From: Flavobacteriales bacterium
GTDB lineage: Bacteria > Bacteroidota > Bacteroidia > Flavobacteriales_E > Vicingaceae
Reading direction: 5' to 3'
Assembly: GCA_905339165.1 (NCBI GenBank)
Contig: CAJPFH010000062.1
Span: forward strand, 36,680 to 100,679
Length of the DNA: 64,000 bases
Below the pieces are notes generated by a model. It made no database searches, was not told the origin of the DNA, and saw nothing but the letters and a program-made list of their open reading frames with translations. Below are positions 1 to 8,556 of this stretch, one piece after another; within the stretch, counting starts at the first letter, position 1, and every line of letters starts with the position of its first letter. The translations under genes were made by a program, and so were the position numbers.

Positions 1-242
1 ATGGGGAAGAATATTACAAAAAAGGCAATAATGCAACCTAAAGAAACGGTATAAATGGTTTCTTTTTTTAGGAAGAAATGAATCCATGGGGAGGTTTCTC
101 TCTTTTCTGTAATTTTGTTGGCAATGCTTATGGGTAGTGTATCGAAATAGTTCTCAGGAACTCTAAATGGATTCTCCTTACCGACAGAATAAAGCATTTG
201 AGGCGTGGAATCAATATTTTCTATGGCATTCGTTTTTTTCAT
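1..242 (-). CDS. Partial membrane protein, probable anti-sigma-like partner of the ECF sigma factor
   Basis: The first 80 codons of a minus-strand gene run off the left edge of the window. The product begins MKKTNAIENIDSTPQ and continues with a motif reading NPFRVPENYFDTLP at about residues 24-37. This 'PF.VPENYF' motif is familiar from small Bacteroidota membrane proteins encoded directly after ECF sigma factors. Residues 61-80 are hydrophobic and look like one membrane segment. The start lies 39 bp after the stop of the sigma factor on the same strand, so the two are probably cotranscribed. An anti-sigma or sigma-modulating role is inferred from position only. The C-terminal part is not visible. 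Confidence 0.7.
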   Translation of the reverse strand, partial: MKKTNAIENIDSTPQMLYSVGKENPFRVPENYFDTLPISIANKITEKRETSPWIHFFLKKETIYTVSLGCIIAFFVIFFP

Positions 243-281
243 AACACTCGTTTTGGTTCGACATTTATTTATTGAAATGGT

Positions 282-830
282 TTAATGGGTTTTTAAATAT
301 TCTTCTATTTTTTTTACAGCAATATGGTACGATGCTTTAAGAGCTCCTACAGAAGTATTTAAAATAGTACTCATGTCTTCGTATTTCATTTCTTCAAAGT
401 ATTTGAGATTAAAAACAATTCGTTGCTTTTCGGGTAGTTGTAACAAGGCCTTTTGTAATTTTTTTTGTATGACGTTACCCGAAAAGTAGGCATCGGCTTC
501 TAATTTGTTGCTTAATTCGCGTTCTACATCAATTAAAGGAAGCAATAAAACTTTTCTTTTTTTATTTAGAAAATTAATGCTTTCATTGGTGGCAATACGG
601 TAAAGCCAAGTGTACAATTGTGCTTCTTGTTTAAATGTTTCTAGCCCCTTCCATGCTTTAATAAAGGTGTTTTGGGTTACATCATTGGCATCATCGTGGT
701 CTATTACCATTCTTCGTATGTGCCAATATATTTTTTGCTGGTATTTTTTTACAATCAGATTGAAGGCATAGTTTTGCGAGTTTTCATCGCTAAACATTGA
801 GAGTAGTTCGGAGTCTTCCAAATGCAGCAT
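282..830 (-). CDS. RNA polymerase sigma factor, ECF (sigma-70) family
   Basis: The 182-residue product has the two domains of an ECF sigma factor. Region 2 spans about residues 20-90 and contains DHDDANDVTQNTFIKAW, the usual 'D..DVTQ.TF.KAW' core-binding and -10 recognition motif. Region 4 spans about 124-178 with LPEKQRIVFNLKYFEEM, followed by a helix-turn-helix (YEDMSTILNTSVGALKAS) that would read the -35 region. Length is normal for the family. A membrane protein follows 39 bp downstream, the classical sigma/anti-sigma layout. The regulon cannot be told from the sequence. A CTAACTTG promoter-like element lies 58 bp upstream of the start. Confidence 0.93.
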   Translation of the reverse strand: MLHLEDSELLSMFSDENSQNYAFNLIVKKYQQKIYWHIRRMVIDHDDANDVTQNTFIKAWKGLETFKQEAQLYTWLYRIATNESINFLNKKRKVLLLPLIDVERELSNKLEADAYFSGNVIQKKLQKALLQLPEKQRIVFNLKYFEEMKYEDMSTILNTSVGALKASYHIAVKKIEEYLKTH

Positions 831-888
831 CAGGCTATAAATCTATGCATTTTTGTGTCAACTAAATGCACGTGTTTTAAAATTTAAA

Positions 889-896
889 CAAGTTAG
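889..896 (-). promoter_or_regulatory. Candidate -7 element (CTAACTTG) upstream of the sigma factor
   Basis: On the minus strand the sequence CTAACTTG lies 58 bp before the ATG at 830. It resembles the Bacteroidota -7 consensus TAnnTTTG with one T missing. The same octamer occurs at 2978, 8557 and 9723 in front of other genes. No clear -33 element was found. Confidence 0.3.
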
Positions 897-932
897 ACTT
901 CTGCTGCTACAGATAGTTTAATGTAGTGTGCA

Positions 933-1709
933 CTAAATTTCTACACTTCCCTTAAAAACACATTGAGCCGGACCTATTAACCAAATATCAGAAAAATCTT
1001 GTTGGCTTTTTTGGGTAAACTTAACACGAAGTTTTCCGCCTAAAGTTTCAATAGCTGTCGATTTATTTTTTAAAGAAAAGTGTATAGAGGCTGCAATAGC
1101 GGTGGCTGTTACGCCCGTACCACATGATAGAGTTTCGTTCTCTACGCCTCTTTCGTAGGTTCTTACAAAAAGAGTACGGTTTTTAAGTGTTGCAAAATTT
1201 ACGTTAGTGCCGTTTTTTTTAAATCTTTTATTGTAGCGAATTTTTTGGCCTTCTTCCGGCACATTTATTTTTTTTACATCGTTGGCAAATACGATGTAGT
1301 GAGGAGAACCGGTATTTAAAAAGTAAAAATTATTGCCATTTTCCACATAGTTTACATTTTTCATTTTAAGGGCAATGGTGTTGTTGCGAATGGTGGCTTC
1401 GTGTTCACCATCGGTAGATAAAAAGTGAGTTTTGTTCTTAATAATTCCTAAAAATCTGGCAAAATGAACGGCACAGCGGCTTCCATTTCCGCAAAAACTT
1501 TTACTGCCATCGGCATTAAAATATACCATATGGAAATCATATTCTTTACTATTTTCTATAAGGATAAGCCCATCGGCTCCTATACCAAACCTGCGGTTAC
1601 AAAGTTTTTTAATGGTTGCTGCATTTTTTTTTTGAAAAATATTTTTGCGATTGTCAATCACTATAAAATCATTTCCGGTACCTTGGTATTTATAAAATTC
1701 GAGTTGCAT
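933..1709 (-). CDS. dapF: Diaminopimelate epimerase
   Basis: This cytoplasmic enzyme interconverts LL- and meso-diaminopimelate, the last shared step of lysine and peptidoglycan precursor synthesis. The 258-residue protein starts MQLEFYKYQGTGNDFIVID, typical for DapF. Both catalytic cysteines are present: Cys73 in NADGSKSFCGNGSRC and Cys196 in ERGVENETLSCGTGVTA. Length and motif order fit a complete, active enzyme. The gene lies 8 bp after the DEAD-box helicase on the same strand and is probably cotranscribed with it. The cell wall should therefore contain meso-DAP. Confidence 0.97.
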   Translation of the reverse strand: MQLEFYKYQGTGNDFIVIDNRKNIFQKKNAATIKKLCNRRFGIGADGLILIENSKEYDFHMVYFNADGSKSFCGNGSRCAVHFARFLGIIKNKTHFLSTDGEHEATIRNNTIALKMKNVNYVENGNNFYFLNTGSPHYIVFANDVKKINVPEEGQKIRYNKRFKKNGTNVNFATLKNRTLFVRTYERGVENETLSCGTGVTATAIAASIHFSLKNKSTAIETLGGKLRVKFTQKSQQDFSDIWLIGPAQCVFKGSVEI

Positions 1710-1717
1710 GAATGCTG

Positions 1718-2926
1718 TTATTTTTTTCTGAATTTTTTCTTGAATTTATCGTTTCTAAAATTTGTTTTTCTCTTTAACTCGGGTTGATAAAGAGGGCTGC
1801 TTCCTAGGTATTCAGGGGTTGGAACTTTTGAAATTTCTTTACCTATTAAGTTCTCTATTCGGAAAAATTTGGGTTGGTCGGCCTCGTTTACAAAAGTAAT
1901 GGCTGTTCCTGTGCTCTCTGCCCTAGCTGTTCTGCCAATGCGGTGTATGTAATCCTCGGGGTCGGGCGGCACATCAAAATTTATCACTAAATCTATTCCT
2001 ACCACATCAATGCCTCTTGAAATTACATCGGTTGCAACCAAAGTGCTTATTTTTTTGTTTTTAAATTGCCTCATCAGTTCTTCGCGTTCCGGTTGTTCTA
2101 AGTCGGAATGAAAGGCGTAACAGGGAATTCCTTCTCGCTTAAGGGTTCTGTCTAATTCTTTTACTTTTTCTTTGGTTGAGGCAAAAATAATAATGCTGTT
2201 GTATTGCTTGTTTTTAAGGAGGTGTGTTGCTAAAGCCACTTTTTGTGAATCATAAACCAAATAGGCTTGTTGCAAAATTCCTTCGGCCGGTTTGGAAATA
2301 GCAATATTTATTTCAAACGGGTTTTTTAATATGGTTTTAGCAAGCGTTCTTATTTTAGGAGGCATGGTGGCCGAAAAGAGGAGGGTTTGCCTATTTTCAG
2401 GTAAATAGGAAACAATGCGCATTATATCATCATTAAATCCCATGTCTAACATTCGGTCGGCTTCATCTAGTACCAGATGTTTTATATTTTTAAGATTTAT
2501 TTGGGCCGAGGTAAGCAGTGCTATTAATCTGCCGGGTGTGGCAATAATAATTTCTACCCCTTGTTGTATGGCTTTTTTTTGTTGATCCCATGCAGCTCCA
2601 TCGCCTCCTCCGTATAGTGCAATAGAACTTACCCCTGTAAAATATGCCAAGGCCTCTACCTGTTGGTCTATTTGCTGAGCTAATTCTCTGGTAGGAGCTA
2701 TTACAAGCATATTGGTTCCGCTAATATTATGTTCTAAAATTTTATGAATTACCGGAAGAAGATAAGCTGCGGTTTTTCCTGTGCCGGTTTGAGCACAAGC
2801 AATTAAATCTTTTCCTTCTATAATTATAGGAATGGCTTTTTCTTGAATGGGGGTAGCTTGTTCAAAATGCATGGCACTAATACCTTCAAATAAACTAGGG
2901 TGGAAAGAAAAATCGGAAAAATTCAT
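1718..2926 (-). CDS. DEAD-box ATP-dependent RNA helicase (RhlE-like)
   Basis: A 402-residue RNA helicase acting in the cytoplasm, probably in ribosome assembly or RNA decay. With the start at 2926 the motifs are: Q motif with FEQATPIQEKAIP near residues 21-33, Walker A AQTGTGKT at 45-52, DEAD at 154-157, SAT at 185-187, and HRIGRTAR at 328-335. The last 20 residues are rich in Lys and Arg, as in RhlE-type proteins that use a basic tail to hold RNA. A longer reading frame begins at 2980, but a promoter-like CTAACTTG covers 2978-2985, so the ATG at 2926 (MNFSDFSFHPSLFEG) is preferred. dapF follows 8 bp downstream. RhlE is the closest guess among subfamilies; the exact subfamily is uncertain. 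Confidence 0.95.
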   Translation of the reverse strand: MNFSDFSFHPSLFEGISAMHFEQATPIQEKAIPIIIEGKDLIACAQTGTGKTAAYLLPVIHKILEHNISGTNMLVIAPTRELAQQIDQQVEALAYFTGVSSIALYGGGDGAAWDQQKKAIQQGVEIIIATPGRLIALLTSAQINLKNIKHLVLDEADRMLDMGFNDDIMRIVSYLPENRQTLLFSATMPPKIRTLAKTILKNPFEINIAISKPAEGILQQAYLVYDSQKVALATHLLKNKQYNSIIIFASTKEKVKELDRTLKREGIPCYAFHSDLEQPEREELMRQFKNKKISTLVATDVISRGIDVVGIDLVINFDVPPDPEDYIHRIGRTARAESTGTAITFVNEADQPKFFRIENLIGKEISKVPTPEYLGSSPLYQPELKRKTNFRNDKFKKKFRKK

Positions 2927-2977
2927 AGTGTATATACTTGGGAATAGGGCTAAATTACTTATAAAGGTAGAGCCATA

Positions 2978-2985
2978 CAAGTTAG
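2978..2985 (-). promoter_or_regulatory. Candidate -7 element (CTAACTTG) for the helicase-dapF transcript
   Basis: The minus-strand CTAACTTG lies 51 bp upstream of the chosen helicase ATG at 2926. It overlaps the longer alternative start at 2980, which argues against that start. No convincing -33 element is visible. Confidence 0.35.
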
Positions 2986-2997
2986 GAAAATAAATAA

Positions 2998-3032
2998 GCG
3001 AAACTAAAACACTTTAGGTGTTTTAGTTTCGC
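2998..3032 (-). terminator. Rho-independent terminator of the C1 peptidase gene
   Basis: A perfect 15-bp stem (2998-3012 with 3018-3032) encloses a 5-nt loop. On the minus strand it lies just after the stop codon at 3047 and is followed by the T-rich run TTATTTATTTT. It would stop transcription of the peptidase gene before the helicase promoter. The stem is AT-rich, so its strength is uncertain. Confidence 0.8.
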
Positions 3033-3046
3033 AGAAAAATTTAGAG

Positions 3047-4240
3047 TTATTTTATTCCAAGTTTCTTCTTGATGTCTGCAGGAAGTGCGTTTTTATGAAG
3101 ATAAATGTTGATTGTTTTATATCTTACATAGGCTTCTGAAGCAAAGAAATATCCTTTATTGTCGTTGGCTTCCCCCCATGAATTTTTAATCATGTAATAT
3201 TTTTTACCGTTTTGGTCTTTTACTATGCCGGTTGCGTGCATCCCGTGGTCATCGGTAGTAGATAAATTGTCAAAAGCTTCTTGGCGAAGGGCTTGTGTAA
3301 TTTCTTTTTCCTCAACAGGTGCGTCAAAGGCCGAACTTTTTTTCTCGGCTCCGGCATCGCTGTAATGAGAGTTATCTCTACCTCTCACATCGATGGTACT
3401 TTCGTCTTTTGGCACAATGGCTAAACCTTGTTTAAAGGCAAAACCTTTTTCCGAAACATCGGCTGCCCAAGCAAAGGTAAAACCGTTGTTTATGGCGTAT
3501 TCCATTACCTGCATCATCTCATCGAGAGGGAGGTTGTACGAGGTTTCCATTACCCAATTATCGGGTACTTCAATGGCAAACGATTTGTAAAAAGGGTGAT
3601 GTGTGAAAGAGGTAATGGAAACATAATCATCCATATTTAAGCCAAGATTTTGAGTAAAGGATTGTGGTGTATATTTTTTATTTTGGTAGGTAAATTCAGC
3701 GGGCATTTTACCTAAATAAGCATCGAGGGTTCCTTTGTAGGCTTCTTTCCATGAAGGAGAAAGTTTTCCGGCCGGTTTTTTTACGGCTACATCTGCCATT
3801 GCTTTTAAAATAGCGTCTAATTCTGAATGTTGATGTTTTTCTTCACCATAGTTTAAACCCTTATAAGCTTCTTCGGGAACTATCCCATATTTTCTAATTA
3901 CGTACGGAATATCATGAAAAGCCCCGCCAGGTCCAAAGTTATAATTTCCGTACATGCGTACGTATTTTTCTGCTTTATCGTTATAGGCATGGTAAACTAC
4001 AAACATTTCCGATAAATCGTGTTTTCCTTTTCCTGTTCGAATCAGTTCTGACTCAAAAAATGATAGGGCAGAGAAACTCCAGCATGTACCACTCTTGCAT
4101 TGGTCTTTTACATCGGTAGATTCTAGTTTCTTTATAACCTTAAAATGGTATCCACCATCTTTTTTGTTTCGTAAGGTGTCTTGTGCATTCAGATGAATGA
4201 TACATAAAATTCCAACGGCTAATCCAATAATCTTTCTCAT
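3047..4240 (-). CDS. Secreted C1-family (papain-like / aminopeptidase C-like) cysteine peptidase
   Basis: The 397-residue product has an N-terminal signal peptide (MRKIIGLAVGILCIIHLNAQ), so it is exported. The cysteine peptidase triad is visible: Cys53 in QCKSGTCWSFS, His335 in DDHGMHATGIV, and Asn353 in YYMIKNSWG. The layout and long insertion between Cys and His resemble bleomycin hydrolase/PepC proteins of Bacteroidota. It probably trims peptides in the periplasm. A reading frame extends to 4354, but a perfect -7 element (TACTTTTG, 4262-4269) lies inside that extension. The ATG at 4240 also gives a proper signal peptide. A strong hairpin terminator follows at 2998-3032, so the gene is a single transcription unit. 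Confidence 0.93.
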   Translation of the reverse strand: MRKIIGLAVGILCIIHLNAQDTLRNKKDGGYHFKVIKKLESTDVKDQCKSGTCWSFSALSFFESELIRTGKGKHDLSEMFVVYHAYNDKAEKYVRMYGNYNFGPGGAFHDIPYVIRKYGIVPEEAYKGLNYGEEKHQHSELDAILKAMADVAVKKPAGKLSPSWKEAYKGTLDAYLGKMPAEFTYQNKKYTPQSFTQNLGLNMDDYVSITSFTHHPFYKSFAIEVPDNWVMETSYNLPLDEMMQVMEYAINNGFTFAWAADVSEKGFAFKQGLAIVPKDESTIDVRGRDNSHYSDAGAEKKSSAFDAPVEEKEITQALRQEAFDNLSTTDDHGMHATGIVKDQNGKKYYMIKNSWGEANDNKGYFFASEAYVRYKTINIYLHKNALPADIKKKLGIK

Positions 4241-4261
4241 ATTTAAAAGTTTTATAAGGGT

Positions 4262-4269
4262 CAAAAGTA
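4262..4269 (-). promoter_or_regulatory. Promoter -7 element (TACTTTTG) of the C1 peptidase
   Basis: The minus-strand octamer matches TAnnTTTG in every fixed position and lies 21 bp before the ATG at 4240. It decides the start by excluding the extension to 4354. No TTG was seen at the -33 distance. Confidence 0.6.
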
Positions 4270-4308
4270 TCGTTTTTATTGGTAATCGAAAAATTATATG
4301 CAATATTG

Positions 4309-4337
4309 TTGCAAATAATTTTTTTTGTATAGATTTG
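4309..4337 (+). promoter_or_regulatory. Promoter of the TonB receptor: TTG - 18 bp - TAGATTTG
   Basis: A TTG at 4309-4311 is spaced 18 bp from a perfect -7 match TAGATTTG at 4330-4337, within the usual Bacteroidota spacing. Transcription would begin near 4343. That leaves a leader of about 47 nt before the TTG start at 4391, but almost none before the ATG at 4349. Confidence 0.65.
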
Positions 4338-4390
4338 TTCAATAAAAGATGCAAGAAATTTTTACAGTTTTTTTTGGTTATGAGGGGAGT

Positions 4391-6775
4391 TTGAAAAAAC
4401 TCCTCCTTGTTTTTCTCTACCTATTAATGCTGGAATCGGGGGTAATTATAGCACAAACTTATAATATTAGTGGAGTTGTAGTAGATACAGCAGATAATCC
4501 AATAAACGGAGTGAGTATTTATTTACACGAAACAAAATCGGGAGCAATAACCAATAATGAAGGAAAGTTTGAAATTAAAAATGTGAAAAGTGGTGCCTAT
4601 CATTTGCATATTAAGCATTTAGGGTATGAAAGTCTTTCTAAAAACATAAAAGTGGCAAATGCCGATGTAGAAATTGATTTTCATTTGAAATCTGCCACTT
4701 TTGAATTTGAGCAGGTGTTGGTAGAATCGGATATGATGAGAACAGGAAAAGCGGAGCAAACTCAAACCATAGATGTTGTAAACGATGATTATTTGTTAAA
4801 ATCTTTGGGAGTTAATTTAATGCAATCATTAGAAAAAATATCTGGTGTTACATTCATTTCGGCAGGTACCGGAGTGGCAAAACCAATGATTCGGGGTATG
4901 GGATTTAATAGAATGGTTACGGTAGATAATGGCATAGTTCAAGATGGGCAGCAGTGGGGGAGTGACCATGGATTGGAAATAGATCAGTTTGGTATTGGCC
5001 GAGTGGAAATACTAAAAGGCCCAGCTTCGTTGGTGTATGGTTCGGATGCTATGGGAGGTTTGCTAAATCTAAAGCCTATGCCTATTCCCACACAAGGTAA
5101 AATGGCCGGATCGCTTGTTACTTCAGGGCAGAATAATACGAATCTTTTCGCAACCTCTCTTATGCTGGAGGCAAATAAAAACGGGTTGTTTTTTAGAACC
5201 AGAGCTTCTTTTAGAGAGTATGCCGATTATAAAGTTCCTGCCGACTCTTTTTCTTACAATCGTTATGTATTGCCACTATACAATAACCGATTAAAAAATA
5301 CTGCCGGAAAAGAAGAGGCATTTTCTTTTACAGGTGGCATAAATAAAAGCTGGGGAGTAACACAGCTAACAGTTTCTGCCTTTAGACAGTGGGTGGGCTT
5401 TTTTCCTGGAGCACATGGTAGGCCAAACATTAATCAGCTGCAGAACGATGGAAATAATAGAAATATAGAATACCCATATCAATATGTAGAACATTTTAAA
5501 ATTAGTTCGAACACTAGCGTGCTTTTTAAAAAAAATTGGTTAGAAATTGATTTGGGGGTGCAGCAAAATGTAAGAAAAGAAAAAGAAGAATTACATTCCG
5601 GAGTTTATTTGCCAAGTTATAAAACAATCGATGAAGTTTTAAAACTGGTTTTACAAGTAGCTTCGGCAACTTTTAAATATCATTTAAACAGGAATGAAAA
5701 ATGGCAACATGTTTTTGGGTTATCGCTAAAAAGAAAAGAAAATAAAATAGGAGGGTATAATTTCTTAATCCCGGCATTTTCTGTAAACGAAGGAGGCCTT
5801 TTTATTTTTAGCGAATACAGGAAAAGCGAAAAATTAACCTTTAGTGGAGGTGTTCGTGCCGATGGTGGAGTAACCAATGTTTCCGGGTACATAGATACCA
5901 TATATAACCAAGAGTTGTTACCTATTTTATTTAGAATGCGTTCAACACCATTTAATCGTAGTTATTCTACTCTATCAGGTTCCTTCGGATTTTCTTGGGT
6001 TCTTAATTCCAAGTTAAATATTAAGTATAATGTGGGTACTAGTTTCCGTTACCCAACGGTGGCAGAACTTGCTTCTAACGGTTTGCACCATGGTGCTTTT
6101 AGGTACGAAAAAGGAAATGCGAATCTTAAGGCTGAAAGAGGCTACCAAACAGACTTGAATGTTACCTTTCAGAAAAAACAGGTAATGTTTAGAATAACCC
6201 CTTTTTTTAATTATTTTACCCATTACATTTATTTAACACCAAGTGGAAAGTATACAACCTCAGCCGAGGGGGGAGGGCAAATTTATAACTACAAGCAAAG
6301 TAACGTGTTTTTTACAGGTTATGAAACCGATGTAGATGTGCATATTCATCATCGGTGGCACTTAGGGTTTATACACGACTTCGTATATAATTATAATTTT
6401 TCTACAACACTACCCTTGCCTTTTTCCGTACCTTCTTCTGTTACATTCGAAAAGGAATATACTGTAGTAAAAGAACATAAAAGATTTTCTAATGTGTATG
6501 TAGGCATAGATTCTCGTTATGTTTTTGCACAACATAGAGTAGAACGTAATGAAAAAAACACACCACAATATCTTTTATTTAATTTTTCTATGGGCTCTAC
6601 TTTATTAATAGGTAAACAAGAAGTAATTTTTGTTTTTCAGGTAAGAAATTTATTGAATCAAAAATATTTTAATCATTTAAGTGTTTATCGTCCGTTAAAT
6701 TTGCCTGAGCCAGGACGAAACATTACCGTTTCACTTAAGATACCATTTACTATTATTAATTCTAAACCTCAATAA
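4391..6775 (+). CDS. TonB-dependent outer membrane receptor with N-terminal carboxypeptidase-like domain
   Basis: An outer membrane transporter of 794 residues, powered by TonB. It has a signal peptide, a carboxypeptidase-D-regulatory-like domain (about residues 24-105, starting YNISGVVVDTADNPINGVSI), a plug domain (KPMIRGMGFNRMVTVDNG; later GPASLVYGSDAMGGLLNL), and a beta-barrel to the end. I prefer the TTG start at 4391: it gives MKKLLLVFLYLLMLESG, a canonical signal peptide, has GGGGAG five bases upstream, and fits the promoter at 4309-4337. An in-frame ATG at 4349 would add 14 unlikely residues. The plug sequence DHGLEID resembles metal or metallophore receptors. The neighbouring lipoprotein has a His cluster, so zinc or copper uptake is an inference. 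It is cotranscribed with the DUF4625 gene 11 bp downstream. Confidence 0.93.
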   Translation: MKKLLLVFLYLLMLESGVIIAQTYNISGVVVDTADNPINGVSIYLHETKSGAITNNEGKFEIKNVKSGAYHLHIKHLGYESLSKNIKVANADVEIDFHLKSATFEFEQVLVESDMMRTGKAEQTQTIDVVNDDYLLKSLGVNLMQSLEKISGVTFISAGTGVAKPMIRGMGFNRMVTVDNGIVQDGQQWGSDHGLEIDQFGIGRVEILKGPASLVYGSDAMGGLLNLKPMPIPTQGKMAGSLVTSGQNNTNLFATSLMLEANKNGLFFRTRASFREYADYKVPADSFSYNRYVLPLYNNRLKNTAGKEEAFSFTGGINKSWGVTQLTVSAFRQWVGFFPGAHGRPNINQLQNDGNNRNIEYPYQYVEHFKISSNTSVLFKKNWLEIDLGVQQNVRKEKEELHSGVYLPSYKTIDEVLKLVLQVASATFKYHLNRNEKWQHVFGLSLKRKENKIGGYNFLIPAFSVNEGGLFIFSEYRKSEKLTFSGGVRADGGVTNVSGYIDTIYNQELLPILFRMRSTPFNRSYSTLSGSFGFSWVLNSKLNIKYNVGTSFRYPTVAELASNGLHHGAFRYEKGNANLKAERGYQTDLNVTFQKKQVMFRITPFFNYFTHYIYLTPSGKYTTSAEGGGQIYNYKQSNVFFTGYETDVDVHIHHRWHLGFIHDFVYNYNFSTTLPLPFSVPSSVTFEKEYTVVKEHKRFSNVYVGIDSRYVFAQHRVERNEKNTPQYLLFNFSMGSTLLIGKQEVIFVFQVRNLLNQKYFNHLSVYRPLNLPEPGRNITVSLKIPFTIINSKPQ

Positions 6776-6786
6776 AAACAATAACC

Positions 6787-7206
6787 ATGAAGAGAAAAAC
6801 AATGGCTTCTATTTTTTTTATGACTTTGCCTATTCTGATTTTATCTTGCAAAAAAGAAAAAGCCGACACTGAAAAGCCAGCCATTAAAATGAACTCACCT
6901 ACAGAAGATGCGGAATACAAGGCAGGCGAAACCATTGTATTCAATGCTACTTTTACAGATAATATTGCATTGAGCGAGTACGACATAGATATACACAATG
7001 GGGCAGGGCACGGACATGGTAGAATGATGGGAGTGTGGGCAATCGAAATTTCCGGAGAGCTTTCGGGTATTATGCACATTATCAAAAAGGAAATTAACAT
7101 TCCAAATGATGCCGATACTGGAACCTATCATATGATTGTAAATGCATTAGATAAAGCAGGAAATGAAGCGGAGTTTGAGGAAATAGACTTTAAGATAATT
7201 TTATAG
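6787..7206 (+). CDS. DUF4625-family lipoprotein with a His-rich metal-binding-like motif
   Basis: A 139-residue lipoprotein. The lipobox is ILILSC with Cys21 as the lipidated residue. After a Lys-rich linker comes an immunoglobulin-like beta-sandwich: KPAIKMNSPTEDAEYKAGET, then DIHNGAGHGHGR at residues 68-79, with His70, His75 and His77. The pattern fits DUF4625, a family of unknown role in Bacteroidota. It lies 11 bp after the TonB receptor. A surface or periplasmic metal-capturing partner of that receptor is plausible, but this is inferred from the His cluster and context. The family assignment is from memory of its motif, not from a search. Confidence 0.8.
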   Translation: MKRKTMASIFFMTLPILILSCKKEKADTEKPAIKMNSPTEDAEYKAGETIVFNATFTDNIALSEYDIDIHNGAGHGHGRMMGVWAIEISGELSGIMHIIKKEINIPNDADTGTYHMIVNALDKAGNEAEFEEIDFKIIL

Positions 7207-7216
7207 AGGATTAAAA

Positions 7217-8107
7217 TTATTTGTTGGGTTGTGGTGTTTTTTCGAGTTTGTAAAACTTATCTTTTATATTTTTTTCAAGTCGGGCATCATAATCCGAAAT
7301 AAAAATCCATTTTCCTTTTTCCAGTTTAAATGCATCGAACGAACCATCTGGTACATGATAGGCTTTTACATCTTTTAAGCCACTGCTAATGGGTGAGAGA
7401 TGATCGAAAATAATGCATCTTTCTTTTTCGTTGTAATTTAACGTAAAGTTGGCCTCGTCTGCATACTCAAAGAGATAGCGTTTTTGAGGTTTCTGTTTCG
7501 ATTTAAAAATGGAGGCACCTAGTAATAACTCATTATTGTTGTTAAAATACAACACTTCAATAACTTTTCGGTTGGTAAGCAGGTTATTTCCGTCCCAACC
7601 TAACAGAGTATAGTAGGTTTGCTTGCCGTTTTTAACTTCAATCAGGTTATAATAATGAGCCCCAAACCATTGCGTGTTTTTTAAAGTTGAATTTTCTATA
7701 TTTTTCAAGTTCGTTTTGTTATCGGTAAGTTCAAAAACTTCTACTTTATTTTCCGTATTATTTTTTTTTACTACAAAAGCGTGGTAAGAAAAAGTGCCAT
7801 CGGAATAAGGTATATGCCAGTTAAAAATACGAACTTGTTTATCGGTCGATGTAAAGCGGGCAATGGTTTTTAATTCGTCAAACGGGTAACTAAAAAATTT
7901 AGCATTGGTAAGTATAGATTGAATGTTGTTTTTAAACACCACATTTAATGAATCTTTTTCAGGGTCGGTTCCTTCTTTCAGAATTTGATGAGAGAGCTGT
8001 TGAAGTTCTATTAAAGACTGGGTATTTGGCGTTTCCTGCGAGAATAAAACAAAAGGGCAAAAAACACAAAAAAAGAGCACCCGATATGTTACGATTATTT
8101 TTTTCAT
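7217..8107 (-). CDS. Secreted protein of unknown function
   Basis: A 296-residue protein with an N-terminal signal sequence ending near FVLFSQETPN. The rest is beta-strand-rich with many aromatic residues (for example FNWHIPYSDGTFSYHAFVV near residues 98-116), with no catalytic motif I recognise. Similar secreted proteins are widespread in Bacteroidota without known role. It lies 48 bp downstream of the ferredoxin gene on the same strand and may share its transcript. Its 3' end is only 10 bp from the convergent DUF4625 gene. Confidence 0.8.
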   Translation of the reverse strand: MKKIIVTYRVLFFCVFCPFVLFSQETPNTQSLIELQQLSHQILKEGTDPEKDSLNVVFKNNIQSILTNAKFFSYPFDELKTIARFTSTDKQVRIFNWHIPYSDGTFSYHAFVVKKNNTENKVEVFELTDNKTNLKNIENSTLKNTQWFGAHYYNLIEVKNGKQTYYTLLGWDGNNLLTNRKVIEVLYFNNNNELLLGASIFKSKQKPQKRYLFEYADEANFTLNYNEKERCIIFDHLSPISSGLKDVKAYHVPDGSFDAFKLEKGKWIFISDYDARLEKNIKDKFYKLEKTPQPNK

Positions 8108-8155
8108 AAGAGAAACATATCAATAAACGTGCAGAAAAGAAGGATATTGAATGTG

Positions 8156-8503
8156 CTAAGCGTGCAGCTTCGCTTTTTTCGCTTCTAATTCTTCTTTACT
8201 TTCTCTAAAGTTAGGGTCGTCAACACAACAATCAACCGGGCAAACGGCTGCACACTGAGGTTCATCATGAAAGCCAACACACTCGGTGCATTTATCGGGA
8301 ACGATAAAATAAAAGTCATCGCTGAGGGGAGTTTGCTCTGCATCCGCATCAACAGAATCTCCGGACAAACGGGTAAAAGAACCACTTAAAGTCGTTCCTT
8401 CAGAGAAACGCCAGCTTGCTCCCCCTTCGTAAATTGCGTTGTTCGGACATTCGGGCTCACAAGCCCCACAGTTAATACATTCATCTGTTATTACGATAGC
8501 CAT
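8156..8503 (-). CDS. 2[4Fe-4S] ferredoxin, YfhL/Allochromatium type
   Basis: A 115-residue cytoplasmic electron carrier. The first cluster uses Cys9, Cys12, Cys15 and Cys19 ([12 protein letters not shown]). The second uses Cys72, Cys75, Cys84 and Cys88, with eight residues between the second and third Cys ([18 protein letters not shown]). That longer spacing marks the Allochromatium-type low-potential ferredoxins. Two further cysteines (92, 93) follow. About 45 residues separate the two cluster motifs, an insertion commonly seen in Bacteroidota members. It is divergent from an acyl-CoA reductase; a shared redox role is possible but not shown. Confidence 0.95.
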   Translation of the reverse strand: MAIVITDECINCGACEPECPNNAIYEGGASWRFSEGTTLSGSFTRLSGDSVDADAEQTPLSDDFYFIVPDKCTECVGFHDEPQCAAVCPVDCCVDDPNFRESKEELEAKKAKLHA

Positions 8504-8545
8504 ACTATAAAATAATTAGGTTAATGTTTTTGTTAATTTCGCCTG

Positions 8546-8553
8546 CAAATATA
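8546..8553 (-). promoter_or_regulatory. Promoter -7 element (TATATTTG) of the ferredoxin gene
   Basis: A perfect TAnnTTTG match on the minus strand, 42 bp before the ferredoxin ATG at 8503. It lies four bases from the opposing CTAACTTG element, so the two genes share a compact divergent promoter region. Confidence 0.55.
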
Positions 8554-8556
8554 GCA

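Noticed and set aside
1464..1787. Plus-strand frame opposite dapF
   Set aside because: dapF has both catalytic cysteines and full length; the antisense frame has no motif.
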